This document shows, piece after piece, positions 23,353 through 32,258 of a DNA stretch of 64,000 bases. A program made the translations under genes and the position numbers. Location: assembly GCA_900199655.1 (NCBI GenBank), contig FZRE01000005.1, positions 115,051 through 179,050 of the forward strand, written 5' to 3'. The stretch comes from Prevotellaceae bacterium KH2P17. GTDB lineage: Bacteria > Bacteroidota > Bacteroidia > Bacteroidales > Bacteroidaceae. The notes beneath the pieces are model-generated. The model saw only the letters and a program-made list of their open reading frames with translations. It did no database searches and had not been told where the DNA came from. Each line of letters starts with the position of its first letter. The first letter of the stretch is position 1.

Positions 23353-24147
23353 TCAATTCAAACTTCTTTTCTTGCATATAATCTGGTTGTCGAACTCCAG
23401 ATTGATGTAGGAGTACTTGTTCCAGCCGGCTTGCGAGAGGCCGTACTTATAGAATTTCTCCAGCCGGTCCATCTTGTTTTGGGTGAATTGGGCTATGAGT
23501 TTGCTGCGTTCTGCCTTGTTTCTGCTCTCCGGCATGGTGCCTATGTTCACGATGTGGTTGCCTACCCGGGGAATGAGTTCCACGCTTCGGTCGGGCAGAA
23601 TGTTCACTTGTTCTATCTGATTGCGCCACAGGTTGCTTGCCATGAGCGTGGAGGCGAGCACCGACACATAGTTTTCGGCGAACCACTTGTTGATGTTTCC
23701 GGTCGCTATGATTAAGTCGGAGGTGTAGTGCGAGTTAGGCATAATCTGGTTGTTGTCGTCTATGTAGTAGTCGTCTCCGTTGCTTGCTTTAATCCGAACG
23801 ATGGGAGTGCGCTGCGTGAGGGTGATGTGCACGTGGCCGTCCTGCGTCTTGTAGCACTCTGCGGTCTTCACGAAGGGGCTCCTGCGCAGCGTCTCCTCGA
23901 TAGCTCGCGAGCTGACATAGCCCATCGGTTTGCCCAGCGGATAGAGCTTGCTGCGTTCCAGGCGCGCCTTTATCTCGCGCGTATTGATGAAGCCGTTGGT
24001 GGTTTCGTCCTGGATGTCGATGCTCACCTTGGTGCATATACGGGCCGTATCATCGGGTTTGTTGAACGCGGTGAGGCCGGCTATCACGTAGGCTCCGAGC
24101 ACTACATCAAGCATTACGGTTACGGTTTTTCGCCAGTTGATGTGCAT
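23353..24147 (-). CDS. ftsQ: Cell division protein FtsQ
   Basis: 264 residues. Bitopic inner-membrane protein of the divisome. A short cytoplasmic tail (MHINWRKTVT) leads to one transmembrane segment (about 10-30, VMLDVVLGAYVIAGLTAF). A periplasmic POTRA-like region follows (about 35-115, with TNGFINTREIKARLERS and YPLGKPMGYVSSRAIEETL), then a beta domain. Sequence is poorly conserved between phyla, so position between murC and ftsA is strong evidence. The stop abuts the ftsA leader; murC ends 1 nt upstream of its ATG. Confidence 0.93.
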   Translation of the reverse strand: MHINWRKTVTVMLDVVLGAYVIAGLTAFNKPDDTARICTKVSIDIQDETTNGFINTREIKARLERSKLYPLGKPMGYVSSRAIEETLRRSPFVKTAECYKTQDGHVHITLTQRTPIVRIKASNGDDYYIDDNNQIMPNSHYTSDLIIATGNINKWFAENYVSVLASTLMASNLWRNQIEQVNILPDRSVELIPRVGNHIVNIGTMPESRNKAERSKLIAQFTQNKMDRLEKFYKYGLSQAGWNKYSYINLEFDNQIICKKRSLN

Positions 24148-24148
24148 T

Positions 24149-25525
24149 TTACTTGCTTTCCAGAATCTTGGTTATCTGCGGCACGTAGTTGTCAAGGTCG
24201 CCCGCGCCCAGCACGATGAGCACGTCGAAGTCGCGGCTCTTTACCAGTTGGGGCACGTCTTCCTTGTGGATGAGGCTCCGCTCCACACCTGGCTTCAGGT
24301 TGTCGTATATGAGCCGGCTCGTTACGCCCGGTATGGGAGCCTCGCGGGCGGGGTAGATGTCGCAGAGGATTACCTCGTCGAGCTGGCTCAACGCATCGGC
24401 AAAGTCCTTGTAGAAGTCGCGGGTGCGGGTGTAGAGATGCGGCTGGAAGATGGCCGTAATCCTGCGGTTGCGGTACAGCTCGCGGATACTGCGGGCGCTC
24501 TGGTATATCTCCTTGGGGTGGTGAGCATAGTCGGAGAGGAACACCAGCTTATCGGTCTTTATCTTGAAGTCGAACCGGCGCTCCACGCCATGGTAGGTCG
24601 ACATGCCGTACCTGAGTTCCTCGGCCGTGCAGCCGCTCAGCTGCGCCATGGCCATGGCAGCCACGCTGTTCTCTATGTTGATGGGAACGGGCTGGCCGAG
24701 TTCCACGCCCGTGACATTGCCCAGGGGCGAGATGAAGTCGAAACTGATTTCTCCGTCCTCTATCCTGATGTTCTCCGCGTGGAAGTCTCCATCGTCTCGG
24801 CTGTATTCGTACACCTTTACGCCCTGCTGTACGTGCTGCTTCATCTCCAGCCCCTTGTGCAGGATGAGGGCGCCGCCGGGCTGAATGAGCTCCGTGTAGT
24901 GGCGGAAACTCTCCAGGTAAGCCTCCTTGGTGCCGTAGATGTCGAGGTGATCGGGGTCGGTGGCGGTGATGACCGTCATCCACGGGCGCAGCCAGTGGAA
25001 GGAGCGGTCGAACTCGTCGGCCTCAATGACCACGTAGTCGCTCGCGTCGCTCAGTATGTAGTTGGTGCCGTAGTTCTTGGAGATGCCGCCCAGAAAGGCG
25101 TTGCAGTCCACGTGGCTTTGGTGCAGGATGTGGGCACACATGGCAGAGGTGGTGGTCTTGCCGTGGGTTCCCGCCACGCACAAACCCTTGTGCGAGCGCG
25201 TCAGAGTGCCCAGAACCTGGGCACGTTTCTCTATCTCGAAGCCGCCTGACCGGAAGTAGAGCAGCTCCTTGTGTTCGGCCGGCACGGCCGGCGTATAGAT
25301 GACGAGGCACGACCGGGGGTCGCGACAGGCGTGGGGAATCTCGTCCACGTTCTCCTCGTAATGCAGTATCATGCCTTCTTTTTCCAGCTGGCGGGTCAGT
25401 GCGGTTGGTGTCTTGTCGTAACCTGCCACTACGAAGCCTTTGTGTATGAAGTAACGGGCGAGCGCGCTCATCCCGATGCCTCCGGCTCCTACAAAGTAGA
25501 CTGATTTAATGTCTTTGAGTTCCAT
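24149..25525 (-). CDS. murC: UDP-N-acetylmuramate--L-alanine ligase
   Basis: 458 residues. Adds L-Ala to UDP-MurNAc, the first step of stem-peptide synthesis. N-terminal Rossmann motif FVGAGGIGMSALARYF, ATP loop CVAGTHGKTTTSAM near 110, ADEFDRSFHWL, and the C-terminal HPKEIYQSARSIRELY. It overlaps the end of murG by 20 nt, indicating coupled translation. Confidence 0.97.
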   Translation of the reverse strand: MELKDIKSVYFVGAGGIGMSALARYFIHKGFVVAGYDKTPTALTRQLEKEGMILHYEENVDEIPHACRDPRSCLVIYTPAVPAEHKELLYFRSGGFEIEKRAQVLGTLTRSHKGLCVAGTHGKTTTSAMCAHILHQSHVDCNAFLGGISKNYGTNYILSDASDYVVIEADEFDRSFHWLRPWMTVITATDPDHLDIYGTKEAYLESFRHYTELIQPGGALILHKGLEMKQHVQQGVKVYEYSRDDGDFHAENIRIEDGEISFDFISPLGNVTGVELGQPVPINIENSVAAMAMAQLSGCTAEELRYGMSTYHGVERRFDFKIKTDKLVFLSDYAHHPKEIYQSARSIRELYRNRRITAIFQPHLYTRTRDFYKDFADALSQLDEVILCDIYPAREAPIPGVTSRLIYDNLKPGVERSLIHKEDVPQLVKSRDFDVLIVLGAGDLDNYVPQITKILESK

Positions 25526-26633
25526 TGTTCAGTGCTAATTTGATAACTTCGTCGGCAATGATTTCTGCCGAATTCTGAAATCCGAGCTTTTTGATGTTTT
25601 CGCTTAAAGAAGCGAGCTTGGCGTCGTTGGTCACCGTGTCCAGCGCCCGTTGCAACAGCACGGCCGGGGCCTCGCTGTCTTTTACGTAGATGGCGGCATC
25701 CTTGTCAACCAGTGCCATGGCGTTCTTGGTCTGGTGGTCTTCGGCCACGTTGGGACTGGGCACCAGGATGACGGGCTTACCGATGAGGCAGAACTCCGAG
25801 ATGCTGCTGGCGCCGGCGCGGCTGATAACCAGGTCGGCGGCGCGATAGGCCGCTCCCATGTCGCTGATGAAGTCGAGAACCTTCAGGTTGGTCAGCGGGG
25901 CGCGTTCGGCCAGCTGCCTGTTAACGGCCTCGTTGTAGTATTTGCCGGTTTGCCAGATGAACTGCACCGGACTGGCGGCTATGGTGTCCAGGTGCTGCAG
26001 CATGCTCTCGTTGATGGTTCCGGCGCCCAGGCTGCCGCCTACGAGCAGTATCGTCTTCTGCTCCGGGTCCAGATCGAAGAGCCTGCGGGCCTCCTGCGGG
26101 CTCACGGTGGCGTTGAGTACGTTCTGGCGCACGGGGTTTCCGGTCATTACGATTTTATCGGCCGGGAAGAAGCGCTCCATGCCCTGATAGGCCACGCAGA
26201 TTTTGTCGGCCTTCTTGGCCAGCAGCTTGTTGGTTACGCCGGCGTAGGAGTTCTGTTCCTGGATGAGGCAGGGAATGCCCTTGGCGGCGCACACGTTGAG
26301 CGTTGGGCCGCTGGCATAGCCGCCTACGCCCACGGCTGCCATAGGCCTGAACTGGGCCACTATGCGGCGCGCCATGCGCTGGCTCTTCCATACCTTGAAC
26401 AGTACGGCCACGTTGCGCAGCAGGTGCTTGCGGTCGAAACCGCTGATGGGCAGCCCCTTGATTTCATATCCGGCGGCGGGCACGCGCTGCATTTCCATGC
26501 GCCCCAGTGCCCCCACGAACAGTATCTTGGCATCAGGACGCCGCGCCTTGATGGCGTTGGCAATGGATATGGCCGGAAAGATGTGGCCTCCCGTGCCGCC
26601 TCCGCTGATGATGATTCTCAAGTCGTTCTCCAT
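25506..26633 (-). CDS. murG: UDP-GlcNAc:undecaprenyl-PP-MurNAc-pentapeptide GlcNAc transferase
   Basis: 375 residues. Makes lipid II from lipid I at the inner face of the membrane. GT28 motifs: ISGGGTGGHIFPAISIANA at the N-terminus, QEQNSYAGVTNKLLA near 125, LLVGGSLGAGTINES near 195 and SRAGASSISEFCLIGKPVILVPSPNVAEDHQ near 275-300 (shown in part). It begins a new transcript: a TACTTTTG box lies 22 nt upstream and 230 bp separate it from ftsW. Confidence 0.97.
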   Translation of the reverse strand: MENDLRIIISGGGTGGHIFPAISIANAIKARRPDAKILFVGALGRMEMQRVPAAGYEIKGLPISGFDRKHLLRNVAVLFKVWKSQRMARRIVAQFRPMAAVGVGGYASGPTLNVCAAKGIPCLIQEQNSYAGVTNKLLAKKADKICVAYQGMERFFPADKIVMTGNPVRQNVLNATVSPQEARRLFDLDPEQKTILLVGGSLGAGTINESMLQHLDTIAASPVQFIWQTGKYYNEAVNRQLAERAPLTNLKVLDFISDMGAAYRAADLVISRAGASSISEFCLIGKPVILVPSPNVAEDHQTKNAMALVDKDAAIYVKDSEAPAVLLQRALDTVTNDAKLASLSENIKKLGFQNSAEIIADEVIKLALNNGTQRH

Positions 26634-26654
26634 TTCTTATACCTTTTATCTGGG

Positions 26655-26662
26655 CAAAAGTA
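26655..26662 (-). promoter_or_regulatory. Internal dcw promoter, -7 box of murG
   Basis: TACTTTTG on the minus strand fits TAnnTTTG and lies about 22 nt before the murG ATG. No clear -33 TTTG. It would drive murG-murC-ftsQ-ftsA-ftsZ-yqeY separately. Confidence 0.5.
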
Positions 26663-26797
26663 ATCAAAATTTTTCTTATTCGGTAACTTTTTGCGCTTTT
26701 TATTGGTTTGCTTTTCAAAAGCCCGGGGGCTGTTCAGACCCGTTGCCTGACAACTGCGCCGGAACCGCCTGCCACGGGGCGTTCCGAAAGAGGTGCC

Positions 26798-26863
26798 CTT
26801 CAAGCTCCCTGAACGATACCTTCAAGCCCCTTGACCGGCACCTCCAAGGCCCTTGACCGATAG
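26798..26863. repeat. 22-nt-period stem array, locus C (3 units), abutting the ftsW stop
   Basis: Units start at 26798, 26820 and 26842 and end exactly at the base before the ftsW stop codon (26864-26866, minus strand). Unit 1 pairs fully, with one G-U, only in minus-strand RNA, the ftsW strand. Confidence 0.88.
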
Positions 26864-28138
26864 CTATGCCGGAGCCAGTGCTCCGCTGCCGGTTTCTTGC
26901 TCGGGCAGGTCCTGCTTCTTGGCGGCCGAGCGGCTCACGCTCAGGATAACGCCTACGTAGATGCAGTTGATGATGGTGGAGGTGCCGCCCTTGCTCACCA
27001 GCGGCAGCGGCTGCCCCGTTACGGGGGCCAGCCCCACGGCCACGCACATGTTGAACAGGGCCTGCGTAACCAGCAGCAGCGCCAGCCCCATGGCCAGGAA
27101 GGCCGGGAAGTTGTTCTCGCAGCGGTTGGCTATGCGCCCCGTTCGGAAGAGGAGGATGATGTAGAGCATGGCTACGAAGAAGGCGCCCTCCACCCCCGTC
27201 TCCTCAATAATGATGGCATAGATGAAGTCGGAGAATGCCTGAGAGAGGAAATCGCGCTCCACCGAGTTGCCCGGACCTTTGCCCACGATGTTCGACGAGG
27301 CTATGGCAATGTTGGCGTGGGCCACCTGTCCGTCCTTGTCAAGGTCGACCGAGTCGGGCGGTATGTTCTTGTCGTCCATGAAGGATAGTATGCGCGACTT
27401 CCACGTGCTGGCCCTGTGGAACACCTTCTCCAGCGCTCCGGGCTTCTCCCGTTCCACGACCACCTGCTCCGTAAGCTGGCGGTTGGCGTTGGGTTTCTGT
27501 TCCTCGCCGCCTATGGCCATAATCATGACGAGGGCGAAGACGCCAAGCAGCATCACCACACCCAGCAGTCGGCCTATCTGCGAGAACGGCACGCGGCCTA
27601 TAATCATCATCATGAGGATGACCAGGCACAGCAGGGCGGCGGTAGAGAAGTTCTCGAGCAGAATCCAGGGTATGATGGCCGCGCACGTTATGAGTATGTA
27701 CTTGAAGGCGTTGCGGTCGGCACCGTTCTCGGTCTGCATGGCACTCAGTATCTGCGCTACGGCCAGCACCATGGTTCCCTTGGCTATCTCCGAGGGCTGG
27801 AACTGTATGCCAACGAAGTTGATCCAGCGCTGGGCGCCGTTGGTAGACTGCCCCGCTATGAGCACCCAGATAAGGGTAAGGAACGAGATGATGAGCAGGA
27901 AGGGCGTAAGTATCTTGAAGTACTTGCACTTTACGTTGAGTACCACCACCATGCTGAACACGCCCACCAGCAGGATACTGCAGTGCTTGAGCACCGGACT
28001 CCAGTAGTTGCCGCCCTTGTAGGACAGCGAGCTGGAGGCCGAGAACACCTCTACCACGCTGATGATACAGAGGAAGAAGAACACCATCCATATCACCTTG
28101 TCGCCCTTGAAGATGTTTCCTAAAGTCTTGTTTATCAT
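26864..28138 (-). CDS. ftsW: Lipid II polymerase (SEDS family) FtsW
   Basis: 424 residues, polytopic inner-membrane glycosyltransferase that works with FtsI in septal peptidoglycan synthesis. About ten hydrophobic segments, with SEDS signatures GAQRWINFVGIQFQPSEIAK near 100, SQAFSDFIYAIIIEETG near 290 and GLAPVTGQPLPLVSKGGTS near 380. A large periplasmic loop lies at about 200-285. Three bases separate it from murD. Its 3' end abuts a 22-nt repeat array and murG is not contiguous, unlike in compact dcw clusters. Confidence 0.96.
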   Translation of the reverse strand: MINKTLGNIFKGDKVIWMVFFFLCIISVVEVFSASSSLSYKGGNYWSPVLKHCSILLVGVFSMVVVLNVKCKYFKILTPFLLIISFLTLIWVLIAGQSTNGAQRWINFVGIQFQPSEIAKGTMVLAVAQILSAMQTENGADRNAFKYILITCAAIIPWILLENFSTAALLCLVILMMMIIGRVPFSQIGRLLGVVMLLGVFALVMIMAIGGEEQKPNANRQLTEQVVVEREKPGALEKVFHRASTWKSRILSFMDDKNIPPDSVDLDKDGQVAHANIAIASSNIVGKGPGNSVERDFLSQAFSDFIYAIIIEETGVEGAFFVAMLYIILLFRTGRIANRCENNFPAFLAMGLALLLVTQALFNMCVAVGLAPVTGQPLPLVSKGGTSTIINCIYVGVILSVSRSAAKKQDLPEQETGSGALAPA

Positions 28139-28141
28139 TCG

Positions 28142-29473
28142 TTACAGGTTTCTGACGAGGTTCTTGAATTGTTCGCCGCGGTCTTCCATGTTCCTGAAGA
28201 GGTCGAAGCTGGCGCAGCAGGGTGAGAGCAGCACGGTTTGGCCGGGGCGTGCCATCTCGTAGCAGGCCTGCACGCAGTCCTTCATGCTGTGCACGTCGCG
28301 CACGGGCAGGCCCAGGTCGTCGAACGAGTTGTGCAGCTTCGTGTTGTCTGCCCCCAGGTAAACAAGGCCCACGCACTTCTGCTTCACCAGGTCGCGAATG
28401 GCGCTGTAGTCGTTGCCCTTGTCCTTGCCGCCCAGTATGAGTATGGTGGGCGTGCGCATGCTCTCGAGCGCATACCAGCACGCATCCACGTTGGTGGCCT
28501 TGGAGTCGTTGATGTACTGCACGCCCGCTACCTTGCACACCTTCTCCAGCCGGTGCTCAACGCCGGGGAAATCGCTCAGACTGCGGCGTATTGTTTCTTT
28601 CTTTATGCCGCTTATGTTGGAGGCAAGTCCGGCGGCCAGAGAGTTGTATATGTTGTGCTTACCGGTAAGAGAGAGCTCCTCCTGCTCCATGTTGAAGGGG
28701 GTAGGATACTCGAGTTTGTACTGTCCCTCCTCAATGTAGCCAATGCTGCCTTTCTCCTTCAGTTCGGAGAAGGGGCACTGCACGGCCTTGATGTCGTACT
28801 TGTCGAGCTGGCGCTTGATGACGGGGTCGTCGTTCCAATAGATGAAGCTGTCCTCCGGAGTCTGGTTGCGAATGATGCGCATCTTGGCGTCCACGTACTT
28901 CTGGAACTCGAAGTCGTAGCGGTCCAGGTGGTCGGGCGTGATGTTGAGCAGGATGGCGATGTTGGCCCTAAAGTCGTACATGTCGTCCAGCTGGAACGAG
29001 CTCAGCTCGATGATGTAGTACTCGTGGGGCTCTTCTGCAACCTGCAGGGCCAGGCTCTTGCCAATGTTGCCGGCCAGTCCGGCGTCGTATCCGGCCGCCT
29101 TGAATATGTGGTAAATGAGCGAGGTGGTGGTAGTCTTGCCGTTGCTGCCCGTTATGCACACCATCTTGGAGTGGGTGTAGCGGCCTGCGAACTCAATCTC
29201 GCTGACGATGTGGGTTCCCTGTGCCAGCAGCTTCTGCACCATCGGCGCCTCCTTCGGAATGCCGGGGCTCTTGATAACTTCGTCGGCGTTGAGTATCAAC
29301 GCTTCGGTGTGGCGGCCTTCCTCCCATGCTATGTGGTGGGCATCGAGCAGTTGCTTGTACCTGTCCTTTATCATCGACGTGTCTGATACGAACACGTCGA
29401 ACCCTTCTTTCTTAGCCAGTACGGCTGCACCGGCTCCGCTCTCGCCGGCTCCCAATATGACGATTCTCTTCAT
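28142..29473 (-). CDS. murD: UDP-N-acetylmuramoylalanine--D-glutamate ligase
   Basis: 443 residues. Adds D-Glu to UDP-MurNAc-L-Ala. N-terminal ILGAGESGAGAAVLAKKEGF, ATP loop CITGSNGKTTTTSLIYH near 108, NITPDHLDRYDF near 180 and NDSKATNVDACWYALE near 330. Between mraY (2 nt gap) and ftsW (3 nt gap), in operon. Confidence 0.97.
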   Translation of the reverse strand: MKRIVILGAGESGAGAAVLAKKEGFDVFVSDTSMIKDRYKQLLDAHHIAWEEGRHTEALILNADEVIKSPGIPKEAPMVQKLLAQGTHIVSEIEFAGRYTHSKMVCITGSNGKTTTTSLIYHIFKAAGYDAGLAGNIGKSLALQVAEEPHEYYIIELSSFQLDDMYDFRANIAILLNITPDHLDRYDFEFQKYVDAKMRIIRNQTPEDSFIYWNDDPVIKRQLDKYDIKAVQCPFSELKEKGSIGYIEEGQYKLEYPTPFNMEQEELSLTGKHNIYNSLAAGLASNISGIKKETIRRSLSDFPGVEHRLEKVCKVAGVQYINDSKATNVDACWYALESMRTPTILILGGKDKGNDYSAIRDLVKQKCVGLVYLGADNTKLHNSFDDLGLPVRDVHSMKDCVQACYEMARPGQTVLLSPCCASFDLFRNMEDRGEQFKNLVRNL

Positions 29474-29475
29474 GT

Positions 29476-30744
29476 TTACCTTATTTTAAGCGTAATGATG
29501 GTGAGGGCGGCCAGGATGATGGTCGTAATCCAGAACCTGATAGTTATCTTCGACTCGTGCACAACGCTGCGGGGCGCCTTGACGAGGTACGTGCATTCGG
29601 GGTCCAACTGGTTGTCCTGGGTGCGGAAGTTGTCGTGAATGGGGGTGCGCTTGAAGATGCGCTGCTTCACGCCTCGGTGCTTTCCCATCTTGTAATACCA
29701 TACCTGAACGATTACGCTCAGGCTCTCTACGAAGAATATTCCGCACAAGATGGGCAGCAGCAGCTCCTTATGAATGATGATGGCGCCCACGCCGATGATG
29801 CCTCCAATGGTAAGAGAACCGGTGTCGCCCATGAATACCTGGGCCGGATAAGCATTGTACCAGAGGAAGCCTATGAGTGCTCCGACGAATGCGCACATGA
29901 ACACAACCAGCTCCTGGGAGCCCGGTATGTACATGATATTAAGGTAGGCAGCGAACTCAATGTGCGAACTCACGTAGGCCAATATGCCCAGCGCCACGCC
30001 TATTATGGCCGAGTTGCCGGCGCACATGCCGTCCATGCCGTCGTTCAGGTTAGCTCCGTTGCTCACGGCCGTTACCACCAGTATCGTCATAATGACGAAG
30101 AGCACCCATCCGGCGGCTGTTTTGTACTTGCCGCAGAAGCCCATCAGGCGCGAATAGTCAAGGTTGTGACCCTTTACAAAGGGAATGGTGGTCTTGAGTG
30201 ACTTGTGTGCCACGGCCCTGTGTTTGATGACCATCTCCTGTCCCTGGCGCTCTATGGCGAGGTTCTCGTTCATCTTCACGTCGGGCGAAGCCCAGAGCAC
30301 GAGGCCTACGATGAGGCCTATGCCCACCTGGCCCACAATCTTGTACTTGCCCTTCAGGCCCTCCTTGTTGCGGCGGAAGATTTTGATATAATCGTCCATT
30401 CCACCGAGAAAGCCGAGCCAAACGGTGGTGATAATCATCAGGATGAGGTAGATGTTGCGCAAACGGCCCAGCAGCAGCACCGGCACCAGTATGGCTACGA
30501 TGATGATGATGCCGCCCATGGAGGGCACGCCAATCTTGTTGATGCCGAAGGGGTCGATGCTCGCGTCGCGCTGGGTCTCCGTTATCTGCTTGCTGCGGAG
30601 GTATTTGATGAACTTTTCTCCGAACCAGGCAGAGATTACCAGGGAAAGAATGAGCGCCAGCAATGCCCTGAAGGAGATGTATCCCCACATGTGGGAGCCG
30701 CTGATGCCGTATTGTTCTAAGAATCTGAAAAGATAGTATAACAT
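29476..30744 (-). CDS. mraY: Phospho-N-acetylmuramoyl-pentapeptide transferase
   Basis: 422 residues, about ten transmembrane segments. Transfers phospho-MurNAc-pentapeptide to undecaprenyl phosphate to make lipid I. Landmarks: GVPSMGGIIII near 75, GFLGGMDDYIKIF near 115 with catalytic aspartates, NLNDGMDGMCAG near 235 and FMGDTGSLTIGG near 310. The 40-residue extension over short homologues, including a loop at about 155-190, is normal for Bacteroidetes. 39 nt after murE. Confidence 0.96.
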   Translation of the reverse strand: MLYYLFRFLEQYGISGSHMWGYISFRALLALILSLVISAWFGEKFIKYLRSKQITETQRDASIDPFGINKIGVPSMGGIIIIVAILVPVLLLGRLRNIYLILMIITTVWLGFLGGMDDYIKIFRRNKEGLKGKYKIVGQVGIGLIVGLVLWASPDVKMNENLAIERQGQEMVIKHRAVAHKSLKTTIPFVKGHNLDYSRLMGFCGKYKTAAGWVLFVIMTILVVTAVSNGANLNDGMDGMCAGNSAIIGVALGILAYVSSHIEFAAYLNIMYIPGSQELVVFMCAFVGALIGFLWYNAYPAQVFMGDTGSLTIGGIIGVGAIIIHKELLLPILCGIFFVESLSVIVQVWYYKMGKHRGVKQRIFKRTPIHDNFRTQDNQLDPECTYLVKAPRSVVHESKITIRFWITTIILAALTIITLKIR

Positions 30745-30783
30745 TTGCTTTCGGTTGCTTTTGTTCGTTAGGTAGGTTCAGTT

Positions 30784-32238
30784 TCAAGCCTCGCCGAAGA
30801 TGGATTTGATGACTTCATGGTCGTCGAAGTGGTGCTTCACGCCGTTTATTTCCTGATAGGTTTCGTGACCCTTGCCCGCCACCAGTATCACGTCGCCCTT
30901 CTGGGCGAGCATGCAGGCCGTGCGGATGGCTTCCCGGCGGTCGACGATGGTGAGCACTTTCTTTCTCTGCTGGGCGTTGAGGCCGGCCAGCATGTCGTCG
31001 ATGATGGCCTGGGGTTCCTCGTCCCGGGGGTTGTCACTTGTCAGGATGACCTTGTCACTCTGCCTAACGGCTTCCTGGGCCATGAGCGGACGCTTGCCTT
31101 TGTCTCTGTGGCCGCCGGCTCCGCACACGGTGATGACCTGCCCCTTGCCGTTGAGCACCTCGTGAATGGCATTGAGTACGTTCTCCAGAGCGTCGGGAGT
31201 GTGGGCGTAATCTACGATGGCCGTGTAGCCCTGGGGCGAGCGGATAGGCTCCAGCCGGCCGTTTACGCTGTGCAGGGTGCTCATCACCACGAGTATTTCC
31301 TGGGGCTCCTTGCCCAGCATGCGGGCAGCTCCGTAAACGGCGAGCAGGTTGCTCACGTTGAACCTTCCTATGAACTGCACGCCTACTTCGTGGCCGTCGA
31401 GCTCCAGATACATGCCCTCGAAGTGGCATTCCAGTATCCGGGCACGGTAATCGGCCATGCTTCGGGTGGAGTAGGTCTTCACCGTCGCCTTGGTGTTCTG
31501 TACCATGAACATGCCGTTCTTGTCATCAGCATTGGTGATGGCAAAGGCATCCTTGGGCAGCGAATCGAAGAAGGCTTTCTTTGCGTTGCGGTAGTTTTCG
31601 AACGTCTTGTGGTAATCCAGATGGTCTCGGGTGAGGTTAGTAAAGATGCCGCCGGCAAACTTCAGTCCGCCGATACGCTTCTGGGCAATGGCGTGAGAGG
31701 AACACTCCATGAAGGCGTACTCGCATCCTGCCGCCACCATCCGGCCCAGGAGCTCGTTCAGCTCGATAGGGTCGGGGGTGGTGTGGTCGGTCGGTATGGC
31801 CTCGTCCTCAATGTAGTTGCACACTGTGGAGAGCAGTCCGCACTTGTAACCCATCTTTCGGAACATACTATATAATAAGGTGGCGATGGTTGTCTTGCCG
31901 TTAGTGCCGGTCACGCCGACCAGCTTCAGCTTGCGCGAAGGGTCGCCGCAGAAGAGCGTGGCCACCTTTCCAACCGCGTCTTCGGTTGATTCCACCTGCA
32001 CGTAAGTTACGCCCGGCTGCTTTTCGGTGGGCATGTCTTCGCACAGAATAGACTTTGCTCCCGCCGCAATGGCTTTCGGAATGAACTTGTGACCGTCAAC
32101 CTGCGTGCCCTTCATGGCCACGAACAGGTGCCCGCCAGCAATGCGGCGCGAGTCGATATTCACACCGGTCACATCGACATCCATGTCTCCTGCCGTGGCG
32201 AGAGGCTTGATGTTCTTGAGCAATTCGTTTAATTTCAT
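30784..32238 (-). CDS. murE: UDP-MurNAc-tripeptide synthetase (meso-diaminopimelate-adding)
   Basis: 484 residues. Adds the third residue of the stem peptide. ATP loop [16 protein letters not shown] near 110, [12 protein letters not shown] near 180, and [11 protein letters not shown] near 400; the DNPR sequence is the mark of meso-DAP specificity rather than lysine. The start was set at MKLNELL, 14 codons into the frame, which leaves a 20-nt gap after ftsI. Confidence 0.96.
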   Translation of the reverse strand: MKLNELLKNIKPLATAGDMDVDVTGVNIDSRRIAGGHLFVAMKGTQVDGHKFIPKAIAAGAKSILCEDMPTEKQPGVTYVQVESTEDAVGKVATLFCGDPSRKLKLVGVTGTNGKTTIATLLYSMFRKMGYKCGLLSTVCNYIEDEAIPTDHTTPDPIELNELLGRMVAAGCEYAFMECSSHAIAQKRIGGLKFAGGIFTNLTRDHLDYHKTFENYRNAKKAFFDSLPKDAFAITNADDKNGMFMVQNTKATVKTYSTRSMADYRARILECHFEGMYLELDGHEVGVQFIGRFNVSNLLAVYGAARMLGKEPQEILVVMSTLHSVNGRLEPIRSPQGYTAIVDYAHTPDALENVLNAIHEVLNGKGQVITVCGAGGHRDKGKRPLMAQEAVRQSDKVILTSDNPRDEEPQAIIDDMLAGLNAQQRKKVLTIVDRREAIRTACMLAQKGDVILVAGKGHETYQEINGVKHHFDDHEVIKSIFGEA

Positions 32239-32258
32239 ATCTTGTTTCTTTATGTTTT

